Positions 1-9,600 of a stretch of 20,427 nucleotides of DNA are shown here, one piece after another; the stretch's first letter is position 1; each line of letters opens with the position of its first letter. The notes beneath the pieces were generated by a model, which worked only from the letters and a program-made list of their open reading frames with translations, was not told the origin of the DNA and made no database searches. A program made the translations under genes and the position numbers. Source of the DNA: Nemertoderma westbladi (Eukaryota > Xenacoelomorpha > Nemertodermatida > Nemertodermatidae); contig JAUCBJ010000013.1 of NCBI GenBank assembly GCA_032718475.1, positions 1 to 20,427 on the forward strand, in the 5' to 3' direction.

Positions 1-52
1 GGCTTTTACACTTTGAATAGAATTAATAAATACTACTTTTAAAATATATATA
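1..52. other. AT-rich 5' flank
   Basis: Sequence outside the 5' LTR. It ends in an (AT)n run that abuts the LTR start and differs from what precedes the 3' LTR, which places the LTR boundary at about position 53. No gene is visible. Confidence 0.6.
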
Positions 53-178
53 TATAGAATTATATTCCCTAAATGCCGTGGATTTTCAAAATTTTATTTT
101 ATTCGAATTAACTTTGTAAAGATTGCTTTGAGTTCTCATTAGTATTGGTTCTATCTATTATGCATCTATCGGTCAAGT

Positions 179-251
179 GGTTCAGTAGCTCAGTTGGTAG
201 AGCGTTGGAAATTATATGTGTAGTAGGTATCGAGTTCGAATCCTAGTAAGT
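179..251 (+). other. tRNA-like sequence with pol III A and B boxes inside the LTR
   Basis: TAGCTCAGTTGGTAGAGC (186-203) is a near-perfect tRNA D-arm and box A, and GAGTTCGAATCC (about 232-243) is a good box B. The spacing, about 35 nt between boxes, is that of a tRNA gene. The anticodon stem, T stem and acceptor ends do not pair well, so it is not a working tRNA gene by eye. It resembles the tRNA-derived head of a SINE or a decayed tRNA taken into U3. It could still act as an internal pol III promoter. The same sequence in the 3' LTR is the site of the 3.9-kb insertion. Confidence 0.6.
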
Positions 252-421
252 GCGAATTATTTTGTGTGCAGAATTTCAACTCATTTAAATTAACCGCTAC
301 AAATTAATTGCATTTATCTGTACCAATAAGGCTGTAGTTATTTGATTGTAACCAATGTAGTGCAAGTTATATATTAGCTGGACCAATAGCTATCTTTAAA
401 ACCTTGTTAGAACCCATAGAA

Positions 422-443
422 CAATCGAGAATTTTCTCGATTG
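422..443. promoter_or_regulatory. Perfect 22-bp palindrome upstream of the LTR TATA box
   Basis: Arms CAATCGAGAA and TTCTCGATTG flank a central TT, giving 10-bp perfect inverted repeats. It ends 18 bp before the TATA box, where a dimeric transcription factor would commonly bind. The same palindrome is at 20207-20228 in the 3' LTR. Its role as an operator is inference. Confidence 0.45.
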
Positions 444-461
444 ATTGCGGCACAAATTTAG

Positions 462-469
462 TATATAAA
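462..469 (+). promoter_or_regulatory. LTR TATA box (pol II promoter)
   Basis: TATATAAAG sits in the second half of the LTR, about 110 bp before AATAAA. That is the order expected for a U3 promoter followed by R. Transcription would start near 490-500. The equivalent in the 3' LTR is 20247-20254. Confidence 0.6.
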
Positions 470-578
470 GGTGCGATTTGTTCATTAGTTATCACTACTC
501 AATCTACCTAATACAATCATTTATTCTGTCGTGCTTAGTTTATTCTCAGATTACATTGTATTATAATTGTATCTTTGT

Positions 579-584
579 AATAAA
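579..584 (+). terminator. Poly(A) signal AATAAA in the 5' LTR
   Basis: A canonical AATAAA downstream of the TATA box. In an LTR element the R-region signal is used at the 3' LTR copy (20364-20369) and bypassed here. Confidence 0.55.
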
Positions 585-918
585 AGTCAGAAATACTAGT
601 CACATCTCAGCTTTTCTATCTGTTTTACTATGGTTTCACTACGGTGAACAAACTCAGGGACAGGATGGCCAGCTAAAGATCGGGCCGCAGCAATGAACGG
701 GAACATCACGGGAATGTAGACGAGAGACAACCCGCAATACCATCTAGTGTTATTCGCCCATCGCCTGAAAGGTTAGACAGCGTTCGATCCTTGCTACCTA
801 AGTATAAGACCAAAAGATCAAAGGTAGACGTAGTGACACGCTGTAAGCCCAAAATTACATCATAGGGACTGTACTGTCTTGATTCAGGGAAAACCGCAGT
901 AGACCTTCATATTCCTAC

Positions 919-938
919 GGGGGGGGAGGGAGAGAGAG
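919..938 (+). repeat. G8 followed by a GA-rich purine tract
   Basis: Eight Gs, an A, three Gs, then AGAGAGAG form a 20-nt all-purine run in the leader. It could be a low-complexity expansion or a secondary polypurine priming site. No function is shown. Confidence 0.4.
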
Positions 939-2195
939 CAGATACTAGTACGCAGATAGGACGTAGGCACACCGGTACAAGGCATACACATTGGTTAGGG
1001 TGCAGCAAACTGTACGCTTAACTCTTGCTAAGTACAGGTGTGTGTGCGACTATTTGCCGTACAACGGTGTCCGTTACATCAAAACTTGTAGGCTAGGGGG
1101 GTTGCTGTGTTTTCACCTGAATGGGGATTGTACCGTTCAGGCGGTAGGGCAGTTTACGCTAGGCGCAAATAAATTGAGGCTATCAGGGATATACTAACAT
1201 CTACCGTGTCCCCGCCAACGCCCTAATAGGAAGTTACCCGGACTACCTGGGTGACTAAAATTCTAGATAGGAGCCAGGATAGCTATTAGTACCCGTACGC
1301 CTACAGTAGTAAACTAACACATCTCTTCTTAGTATCAGGGACCTGGTACCTAAAATTGCCGAATTCTGGGCGTAGTATTAACCTTATGCCTGAATTTGAG
1401 TCCTGGAAATACGCAAGAGGGGAAGGAACCTTATCATTCGTGAGTATTGGACCTACAAGTTACAAAATTAGAATATTCGTAAAATGCACACTGCACCCAG
1501 TAATTATATATGTGAAGGAGCAAAACTGTTTTGACCGTTCAGAATTAACACACGCGCGTTAGAAATTATTTACACCTCGAAATATATAAAATTAACTTTC
1601 GTCCTTACTGCACTTTGCTCGCTAGTTAGACATCTCTAAATCTGCTCTGTACCTAGCTAGCGTCCCTTTGCCCAACCATATAAATCACACCGCGGCAAAG
1701 TATACGAGCCCCTTAGTCCGTCAGTGAGTCAGCCTGATTTTAGGATTCGCTGCGCGGGATTTTGTTTTATCGAAGTTTGTCTGCTCGTAGACTGTTTTCT
1801 GCCTCACCGGTTAAAAGAGATCGATACCGCAATATATTCGCTACTTGGGGTTTACTGTTTTGGTGAGAAGGTCGGATTTATGATTTGATTTACAAACTTT
1901 ACAGTAGGATATTGCAGGTATTGTTACCGTCTCTTCCGATAGTAGGAATAGGCGTATCTCTCCAATTTAGTAGGAATATGTTTTACTGAACTACGGTTCG
2001 GTAGGACTAAAGTTATTTGAAAAATTTTGTATTTTGAGGTAAAAATTTTGTATTTGATTAGCTAAGTGCTAATTTTTTGAAATAAAATTTGATTTGAACC
2101 GCGTGTAAAATATTTTGGAATTGAATACCGGTGTTTAAAAGGGTTTAAATACCATATTGTACCGGTACAAAATTTTCGTAAAGTAAAACCTAACT

Positions 2196-2210
2196 CTTTT
2201 GTTTTTTCAG
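2196..2210 (+). promoter_or_regulatory. Strong 3' splice-site-like sequence in the leader
   Basis: A pyrimidine-rich tract (CTTTTGTTTTTTCAG) ends in CAG before GATTCAG. Possible donors upstream include CAG/GTATTG near 1916. A strong donor-like GGTAAGTAA lies at 2708-2716. Together these could define a leader exon of about 500 nt, which would let the 3-kb leader be shortened by splicing. This is inference from signal shape only. Confidence 0.3.
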
Positions 2211-2539
2211 GATTCAGAACTCATTTCTAGACTGTAACGGGAGCAAGACCGTGTTTAGCAAGTTTGGGAGATAGATAACTCAACAACTTTGGTTGGGAAA
2301 ATCGCGTTTCGTCCGCAACGTTAAAAACGGAAAGGTTCACGTTCGGTTTGTATCTGGGAATCTGTTTTTCTGGAGAATTATTGGAGTGGGTGAGTTCGAA
2401 AAGTTGCATAAATAAGTTAGGCATTACCGTATTAGTTAAAATTATTGTGGGTTCCACTGTCTCAAGTATTTATGCATTCCGTATGATTTCTTTGTTCATT
2501 GCTGAATTAGTCCGTATTATTGTATTTAATTTACCTTTT

Positions 2540-2558
2540 GATAACGCATATCGTTATC
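2540..2558 (+). repeat. Small hairpin beside the first AAAATTGGCC hairpin
   Basis: GATAACG and CGTTATC form a perfect 7-bp stem around a 5-nt loop, 14 nt upstream of the larger hairpin at 2573-2598. The pair may form a structured RNA block in the leader. Confidence 0.4.
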
Positions 2559-2572
2559 CGATTTATTTGTTA

Positions 2573-2598
2573 TAAAATTGGCCGCTAGGCTAATTTTA
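2573..2598 (+). repeat. Leader hairpin copy 1
   Basis: TAAAATTGGCC, loop GCTA, GGCTAATTTTA: an 11-bp stem with one G-T wobble. It is repeated twice more just before the start codon region (3491-3517, 3529-3554). It is followed at 2603-2625 by three tandem 7-bp repeats (ATGTTTA). Confidence 0.65.
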
Positions 2599-2869
2599 TT
2601 ATATGTTTAATGTTTAATGTTTAATAGTTTGGGTATAAGAAAGCTAATGCTTATGGAACCCGTACACACCAAAAGAAAGTCCAACTGAAAGTAATTATAA
2701 CAGTACCGGTAAGTAATTAAGTATTGCGACCAATACCGACCATGTTTACGAAACAATGACAAAAACATATATAAAACAATTGGAACATAAAAGGACACAG
2801 TTAAATTAAAATAGTGTTCTTATAAAAATGGTTACTAATAAAATGTCTTGCTTGCTAAAGGGTTAAAGT

Positions 2870-3050
2870 GACGTCTGTAAAATCACGAGTATACACAGCA
2901 AATTACATAACAGTCGATAAAGTCAGATACATACACTAAAAATTACAAATATACATTAGAATTACTAAACAAATTCAATAAAATGACAGTCTATATAGTA
3001 TCACGAGTATACACAGAAAGTTACATATCAGTCGATAAAATCGGATACAA
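2870..3050 (+). repeat. Degenerate direct repeat pair in leader (A)
   Basis: About 61 bp from 2870 recurs, diverged, at 2985-3050. Shared blocks are TCACGAGTATACACAG, TTACATA and CAGTCGATAAA, followed by a GATACA block. The spacing of 115-118 bp suggests an old tandem duplication. Confidence 0.6.
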
Positions 3051-3080
3051 GTATATCGGTTAGGGCTAATATCGATAGTT

Positions 3081-3325
3081 TAAGGGTTGGAAATAAAATA
3101 TAAAATTAATTTAAAATATCAGATAATCCATAGCTATAAAAACAGTACGGTATGTAAAATAGATCAAGACATTTGAACACTTAAATTTACATGGATTAGC
3201 TAACACTACACGATGAGAAAATAAGTACACAGTTTAAGCTTTAAGGGTTAAAATAAAATATAAAATAAAATTAAAATATTCGATAAAATCGTTGTATAGA
3301 AACAGTTTGGTATGTAGAACTGATG
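3081..3325 (+). repeat. Degenerate direct repeat pair in leader (B)
   Basis: About 85 bp from 3081 recurs, diverged, at 3242-3325. Shared blocks are AAGGGTT, AATAAAATATAAAAT, TTAAAATAT, then AACAGT and GGTATGTA. Spacing is about 160 bp. With the preceding pair this shows the late leader grew by local duplication. Confidence 0.6.
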
Positions 3326-3490
3326 GATTTAATTAAAATAAAATATTGCATATGAATTGGATTATTTAAGAAATAACAAATAACAGTTGCACCATTTGGG
3401 TCTATTTAAAAATACGAACGATTGGTAAGAGATTATACTGTAAGTTACATAAAAATATACATATACTTATTCCGTGACATTTATTTGCTG

Positions 3491-3517
3491 TAAAATTGGC
3501 CGTTTAGGCTAATTTTA
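3491..3517 (+). repeat. Leader hairpin copy 2
   Basis: Same stem arms as copy 1 (TAAAATTGGCC and GGCTAATTTTA) with a 5-nt loop, GTTTA. The loop changes while the stem is kept, which points to structure being what is conserved. Confidence 0.65.
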
Positions 3518-3528
3518 TCCATCTGCTA

Positions 3529-3554
3529 TAAAATCGGCCGGTAGGCTAATTTTA
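3529..3554 (+). repeat. Leader hairpin copy 3
   Basis: TAAAATCGGCC, loop GGTA, GGCTAATTTTA. Relative to copies 1 and 2 the left arm has a T-to-C change (a C-A mismatch) next to the same G-T wobble. It lies 11 nt after copy 2 and 85 nt before the polyprotein ATG, preceded by the same TGCTRTAAAAT context as copy 2. Confidence 0.65.
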
Positions 3555-3638
3555 TATGACTGTAATTAGTACCGTTTTATACAAATACGGTAAACTCGAT
3601 ACTTTGACACTCACTTCACTTGACTTACAACTACCGAA

Positions 3639-6600
3639 ATGAGTGACAAACAAGACTATACGAAGAATACACAAACCGACTATGACTCATGTGACGCGGA
3701 TAAGTCAGCAGCGGAAGAACCACAGGGGAAGACTCGCGAGCCTACCGTACCTACACCGTGTGCGTCACCAGTACACCCAACGGGAGTACCGGATGCCGTA
3801 GTACGAGGCGACGGCAGGACCGAGGACTTTCTAACTGTTCCGCAACCTAGATACAGGGAAACGGACTTGGTAAGTTCAGCAGGAAGCACAGAAAGTGTGG
3901 TTAGAAGCGTCGGAGGTTACATGGCGCATATAACTAGGAGTATTGGAGAAGGCCAACGCATATTAGACGGGTTGACCGCTCCGATGTCTCGATTCGAGTT
4001 CTACACCCTCCAGGTTAGAGTACAGAGTAAAGTATATAAGTCCGTAGATAATCTAGTTGGCCTACAAGATCTAGCTAGACAGAGACAGGACATGGATACT
4101 CAACTTAGAATCCTCGAGAAACTAATGATCGCTAGAGAGAAACTGATTCAGTTTAAGTCGACGATTAGACAGATACAACAGGAACAAGCGGATCAGTTGT
4201 TAGGTGAGTCAGTTTCGGACGAATTATTACAGCCCGAGGAAGAACAGGAACTGTACCGACTGGATGGACAATTAAAACACCTGACGGACCACTTACGCAT
4301 GTGCGGCGAAGACGTCGGCGATTTGGAAACCGTGCCGGAATACACGAGGGAAACTTCATTCGCACAAATCGAATCGGCACCGGGAATACTAAATCAATCA
4401 TTGGTAAGTATTCGTAGCGAAATCTGCGAAGGAAGTATAGTCACGTCAGAAGTTGCTCGACAACAGCAGCAGTTCTACAGACAGCAACACGAGATAGAAG
4501 AACAAGCTCAACTTCTAATGATACAAACAGCAGTAGAGGAAGAGAAAATACGTGTTGCAAATGTAGCGAGAATCTCTCATCTGCAGGAACAAGCCGAACT
4601 CGAAGCGGCCGAAATGGAAAGGTTAGAGTTGGACATTGCCCAACAAGCGGCAGCGGCCGAGTTAGCGCAACGAACGGCAACAGCCGAGTTAGAGCGACAA
4701 ACGGCAGCGGCAGCGGCAGCGGCAGAGTTAGAGCGACAAACGGCAGCGGCCGAGTTAGCGCAACGAACGGCAACAGCCGAGTTAGAGCGACAAACGGCTG
4801 CCGCAGAGTTAGAGCGACAAACGGCTGCGGCAGAGTTAGAGCGACAAAGATTAGTTTCGGAAGCCAGAGTCGAGATGAAGACACGGCAAATAAAAGCCCA
4901 ACAAGCGATACGACAAGCAGAGTTCGAGGCGCAACAACAACAAACGGAACAACGAGAAAAGGAAGTTAAACTTCGTTTCGAACTTGAGAAAAGGGCGAGA
5001 GAATTAGCCGAAACCAAGGAAAATCTGGATCTTCTAGCCCGCGACCGATCGATGAGATCTCGTGACGGACATGATTTGGACCAGTTAGAGGTAAGACATC
5101 GCCAAATTCAGGAACGGAAGAAGGAAGGAAGCATAGGAGCACCCAGACGGGAACGACAATTAGTAAAAGACGTGTGTCAACGATTCCCACAGGTAACTCA
5201 TATGTTTGCACCGGTTACGACTAAGGAACCTGTTTCGATTGCGGGTAGTAGCGATATCTCTCCTATCCATGGTGTGACGGAACACAGGTTTGTTATTCCG
5301 GACGAGTTTATACCGCCAAGAGCAACGTCGTCGCCCATTCCGAAAGTCAAGGTAAGTAACCCACCGATTACAGATCGTAGTAGTTTATTAGTCGGACCTG
5401 CACTACTGACGACAAAACAGGTGAGTCCACCTTTGACACCTAAACCCGTTACGCACTATGCTTACCCCATGACATTTCGGCCTACAAGGCCTTTGGATTC
5501 AAACGCGGTCGTCCGACCACCATTCAATCAGTTTACGTCACAATCTACGACTTCGAGGAAGACTTGTGAGCCTACCGAACAACGGAGAACAGTGGAGACG
5601 CGACCATTCAACCAATTTACATCGCAATCTACGACTTCGAGGAAGACTTGTGAGCCTACCGAACAACGGAGAACAGTGGAGACGCGACCATTCAACCAAT
5701 TTACGTCACAATCTACGACTTCGAGGAAGACTTGTGAGCCTACCGAACAACGGAGAACAGTGGAGACGCGACCATTCAACCAATTTACATCGCAATCTAC
5801 GACTTCGAGGAAGACTTGTGAGCCTACCGAACAACGGAGAACAGTGGAGACGCGACCATTCAACCAATTTACGTCACAATCTACGACTTCGAGGAAGACT
5901 TGTGAGCCTACCGAACAACGGAGAACAGTGGAGACGCGACCATTCAACCAATTTACATCGCAATCTACGACTTCGAGGAAGACTTGTGAGCCTACCGAAC
6001 AACGGAGATCAGTGGACGATGTTCCGAAACGAGCCGTTAGAATTCGAACGACGCAACGGACGCGAGCACGTCGACCACCATATCCAGATGATAGTAGTAC
6101 TTCGAGCGAATCGGATTACCCGAAACGCGAGGTATTTAGAACAGGGGCGGCCGATGAATATAAACGCGAGCGTTCAGACAACTCCTTTGCAGACAATCCT
6201 CCACAGAATACACCAACACAGAAGGCGTTACAACCAACGGACGCAATTAGTACACAACAGTTCGCCGACATTCTGCGACCAGTTGTCAACAAGTTGGCTC
6301 AGATCGAGGAGCGTCTGGAGGAAGTTCAAACCGATAGTTCGAGGAACACCGAATTCGAACACAATAGACACCCGAAGGCACCACAAAGACCGGTACCTTC
6401 AAACCCCACATCGTATCAGGGAAAAGCGCCTAGAAGGGAGAACATCAACCAGGTTACCAACCAAGGACGCGAAACTCTGAACGTTGCCGAGGAGATAGCG
6501 AAATTCGCAGCCAGACAGGGATTGCCGGTACAACAACCACCGAAGTTTTCCGGTAGCTCAAAACACTGGCATACCTTCGTAGACTATATCGAATCCCAGA

Positions 6601-9600
6601 TCGCCGTGTGCGCCTTTACATCACGGGAGAAGTTCAATTACCTGCTCCAAACGTTGTCAGGAGAACCTAAACGTTTGGCGGAGACCTTCGTCGGTGTACC
6701 GGACGCTTTTGAACTAGCGTACGATCGTTTGACTTCGATATACGGAGGTACAGTGAGTATGGCCAGGTCAGTAATAGAGGAACTCTGTAAGGGAGGGGCT
6801 ATCACTAAACCAGTCGACTTACTAAAACTGGCTGACGAGATTAAGAACGCTATCACTACCTTAAGATCAATTGGACAACTTGATTACGGGAATACCCCTA
6901 CAGTCCTATTAAAGATAATAGGACGACTCCACCATCGACTTCGTCGGGAGTGGAGGAAGGTCGAATACCAGCGAGAGGAGCGAGGAGGATTCCTAAAATT
7001 AGAAGATGTGTACCTTTTAATATCCAGGGAGGCGGTAGTAGAAACTCGATCTAACTATACCGACCAGCACATCGTGGCAGAAGGAATCACACTGCCATCC
7101 TCCAACCGACAAAAACCCCAGACAACATCCACAAAGACGGCCACTTACGCCACACCGACGGAATCACGACAATTCTCAGACGGGAATAGAGTATCTGCGC
7201 CCATTGGAACGAAACAGACGAGACAGCAACTCAGCGCCGACTTCAACGGCTGCCAATACTGCGAACATTTAGGTAAGCGGTATATTGGTCACAAGTTACG
7301 AGGTTGTCGACAATTTCGCGAGTTGAACTCAGAAGAACGACGGCTGCAGATACGGCCACTGGACTCTTGTTGGCGGTGTACGCGACACGGACACGTCCGT
7401 AAGGATTGCCCAAATACCGACACTTGTCCATCCTGTGGACGCAACCACGACGGTCTGCTCCACACAGACAGCCACACGCCGACGAAACGCTTCGCCAGGG
7501 AACACCCGGAAGCAGCAGCGAGATGTGATGCGGCCTACCAAAAACGAGAATCGAAAACGACTCCGACTTTCGTGACCCATATAGAGGATTGCTTTTCAGA
7601 ACAATCCGGATTGTCGGACGAAGAATCAGAAGACGACGAATATTCAAATGGAGACGAACAACCGTCAATCGCGCTCCTGACCACTGACCAACTGAAGGGA
7701 TTCAGTGTAATCCCGATTAAAGTTACTGGCACAAAGGGGAGCAAAAGAATCTACGCGATTCTAGATTCAGCCTCATCTCACAGTTACGTGGATGAAAAGA
7801 TAGCTGACGTCGTAACGGATCTCAGACAAGGTAAACACGTCAGTTATACAGTAAGTAGTATGCATGGCCAGCGTGCAATACCAGTGACACGAGTTAAGTT
7901 GGACTTAGACTCTCTTCTTCCAAAATCGCAACACAGCGAGAGGGAGAGGTCTTTGTTGCCCTTTAGAGATCTAACCTTTGCGGCCACGAAGGACTTTAGT
8001 AACCTACTAGGTCCAGTGCCGGAACAATCTCTGGAGGACCGTAAGTATTTCAGACACCTTGGTGTACCCGAATGTCCTGTCAATTATAGATCGGTAGCAA
8101 TGCTGATCGGGACGGACCAATTCAACCTACATCAGGTGTGGGAAACCAGACCGTCGGCAGTTGTAGCAGGAAACGCATACGCCTGCAGAACGCCGATAGG
8201 GTGGTATACTCGAGCGCCTGTGCGCACACTAGACGTAAGTGACGAGGAAGACGATGTACAGAGTACATGTAGTTTATTAACTACAAATTCAATCCATTCC
8301 TTTTCACACGACGTGAACCATACTACGCTACAGTCGACAAAACATCACAGACGTGTAACTAGTATGATAAGTCACAAGGAGCAGCTAACCCACAAGGTGA
8401 GTTTAGAACTTGGGGAGAAGACGAATCAGCTAGAGATTCCATCGACGACAGATGATAGGCTTGCGAGTCTACCTACCCCAATAACTTCAACAGTGCCCAT
8501 CGATATCGACGATGACGCGTTGAAAATTCATCAGTTGGAACAAGCCGCCTTGGACAAAGAATTAACGGAGAAGACTATCAGGTGGTTAGAACAAGATACA
8601 GCTGAACCTGGTAGCTACGACCCTTGTATGTCGGAACAGGAGAAACAATCTCTAAAGATCATGGAGGATACTATCCGACAGACGGAGGACGGACATTACG
8701 AGGTGGGGATGTTATGGCGTAGCCAAAGTCCTAAACTTATAAATAACTACCCACTGGCTTTAAGACGTCTACACTCAATCCGACAACGTCTATTAAAGGA
8801 CGAGAAAGCCCATCTGCAGTACAACACTCAGATGAAGACATATTTGACAAAGGGATACGCTATCCGAATGACTAACCCGGAGCGAGTGACCGACCAGACA
8901 TACTACCTGCCACATCACTATGTGAGACATCCCGACAAACCAGATAAAGTACGCGTAGTCAATGACTGTGCGGCTCTGTTTGAGGGAATGTCCCTCAATA
9001 GTGAGTTGATGGATGGACCGAACATGAATAATTATCTTATGGGGGTGATTATGCGCTTCCGTCAGCGTCAAGTAGCCTTTACTTGCGACGTTGAAGCGAT
9101 GTTTCACCAAGTAAAAGCGTTAGAGCGAGACAGAGACAGTTTGCGGTTTCTCTGGTATCCGGAAGGGGACTTAAGTCTACCACCAGCGACTTACCAAATG
9201 CAAGTTCGCGTCTTCGGTGCCAGAGACAGCCCAAATTGTACGATGTACGCCTTGAAGCAAGCCGCTAGAGATCAGAAACATCTGTATGACCCAGAGATAA
9301 TTAGAATTGTAGAACGTGACTTTTACGTTGACGACGGATTACAGAGTTGCGACACAGTAGAACGTGCTACAACAGTAGCACATCAATTACGGGACTGCTT
9401 GGCGGGCGGAGGTTTTAACCTCACCAAATTCGCCTCAAACAGTGCCGAATTAGTTGACTCATTCGGAACTACTGAGCGTGGAGGTGGTGACATAGACCTA
9501 GAGTTCGAACCACTACCGACGACTAAGGTGTTGGGACTCTTTTGGGACCCAAACACAGACAACTTTCGAGTGAAGGTGAGACTGGACAGTCAAGGAAACA

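Larger units (their letters stand above)
53..642 (+). repeat. 5' LTR
   Basis: Positions 53-193 match 15947-16088 and positions 194-642 match 19979-20427. I found one substitution plus one extra A in the A-run near position 94, and one G/T substitution at 264 versus 20049. The start is set by the first base shared by both copies (TATAGAAT). The true 3' end may lie a few bases past 642, because the window stops inside or at the end of the 3' copy. The LTR contains a tRNA-like segment, a 22-bp palindrome, a TATA box and a poly(A) signal, so U3 and R can be placed. It does not begin with the usual TG. Confidence 0.9.
643..3638 (+). other. Unusually long untranslated leader (about 3 kb)
   Basis: Between the 5' LTR and the polyprotein ATG there is no convincing coding region. 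The open frames are short (under 80 codons), lack recognisable motifs and are broken by stops. A primer binding site should start the leader. The first TGG-containing candidate is near 665, but its complementarity to a particular tRNA cannot be judged by eye. The leader holds a G8/GA tract (919-938), a perfect 14-bp palindrome (2157-2170), splice-like signals, three copies of one hairpin, and degenerate direct repeats at 2870-3325. BEL/Pao leaders are usually a few hundred bases, so length alone is notable. The stretch 940-2150 shows nothing I can name apart from a TATA-like TATAAAT at 1679-1685. Confidence 0.7.

Noticed and set aside
179-251. Functional tRNA gene
   Set aside because: Only the D-arm and box B are well formed; the anticodon, T and acceptor stems do not pair by eye.
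665-685. Primer binding site beginning TGGCCAGC
   Set aside because: It starts with TGG but lies more than 20 bp past the last confirmed LTR base, and no matching tRNA 3' end could be recognised. Not called as a feature.
478-2798. Small genes in the LTR and leader (63-76 codons on both strands)
   Set aside because: Short, no motifs, low complexity or Ile/Tyr-rich as expected from AT-rich DNA, and not repeated or conserved elsewhere in the window.
4165-5211. Antisense open frames rich in Leu/Val or Ala/Ser across the coiled-coil region
   Set aside because: They are shadows of the biased repeat codons; no motifs and no separate start context.
5528-6480. Long open frames on the other strand and in the +1 frame across the 84-bp array
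   Set aside because: They arise because a repeat whose period is a multiple of three keeps all frames open. The polyprotein frame continues on both sides and carries the domains.
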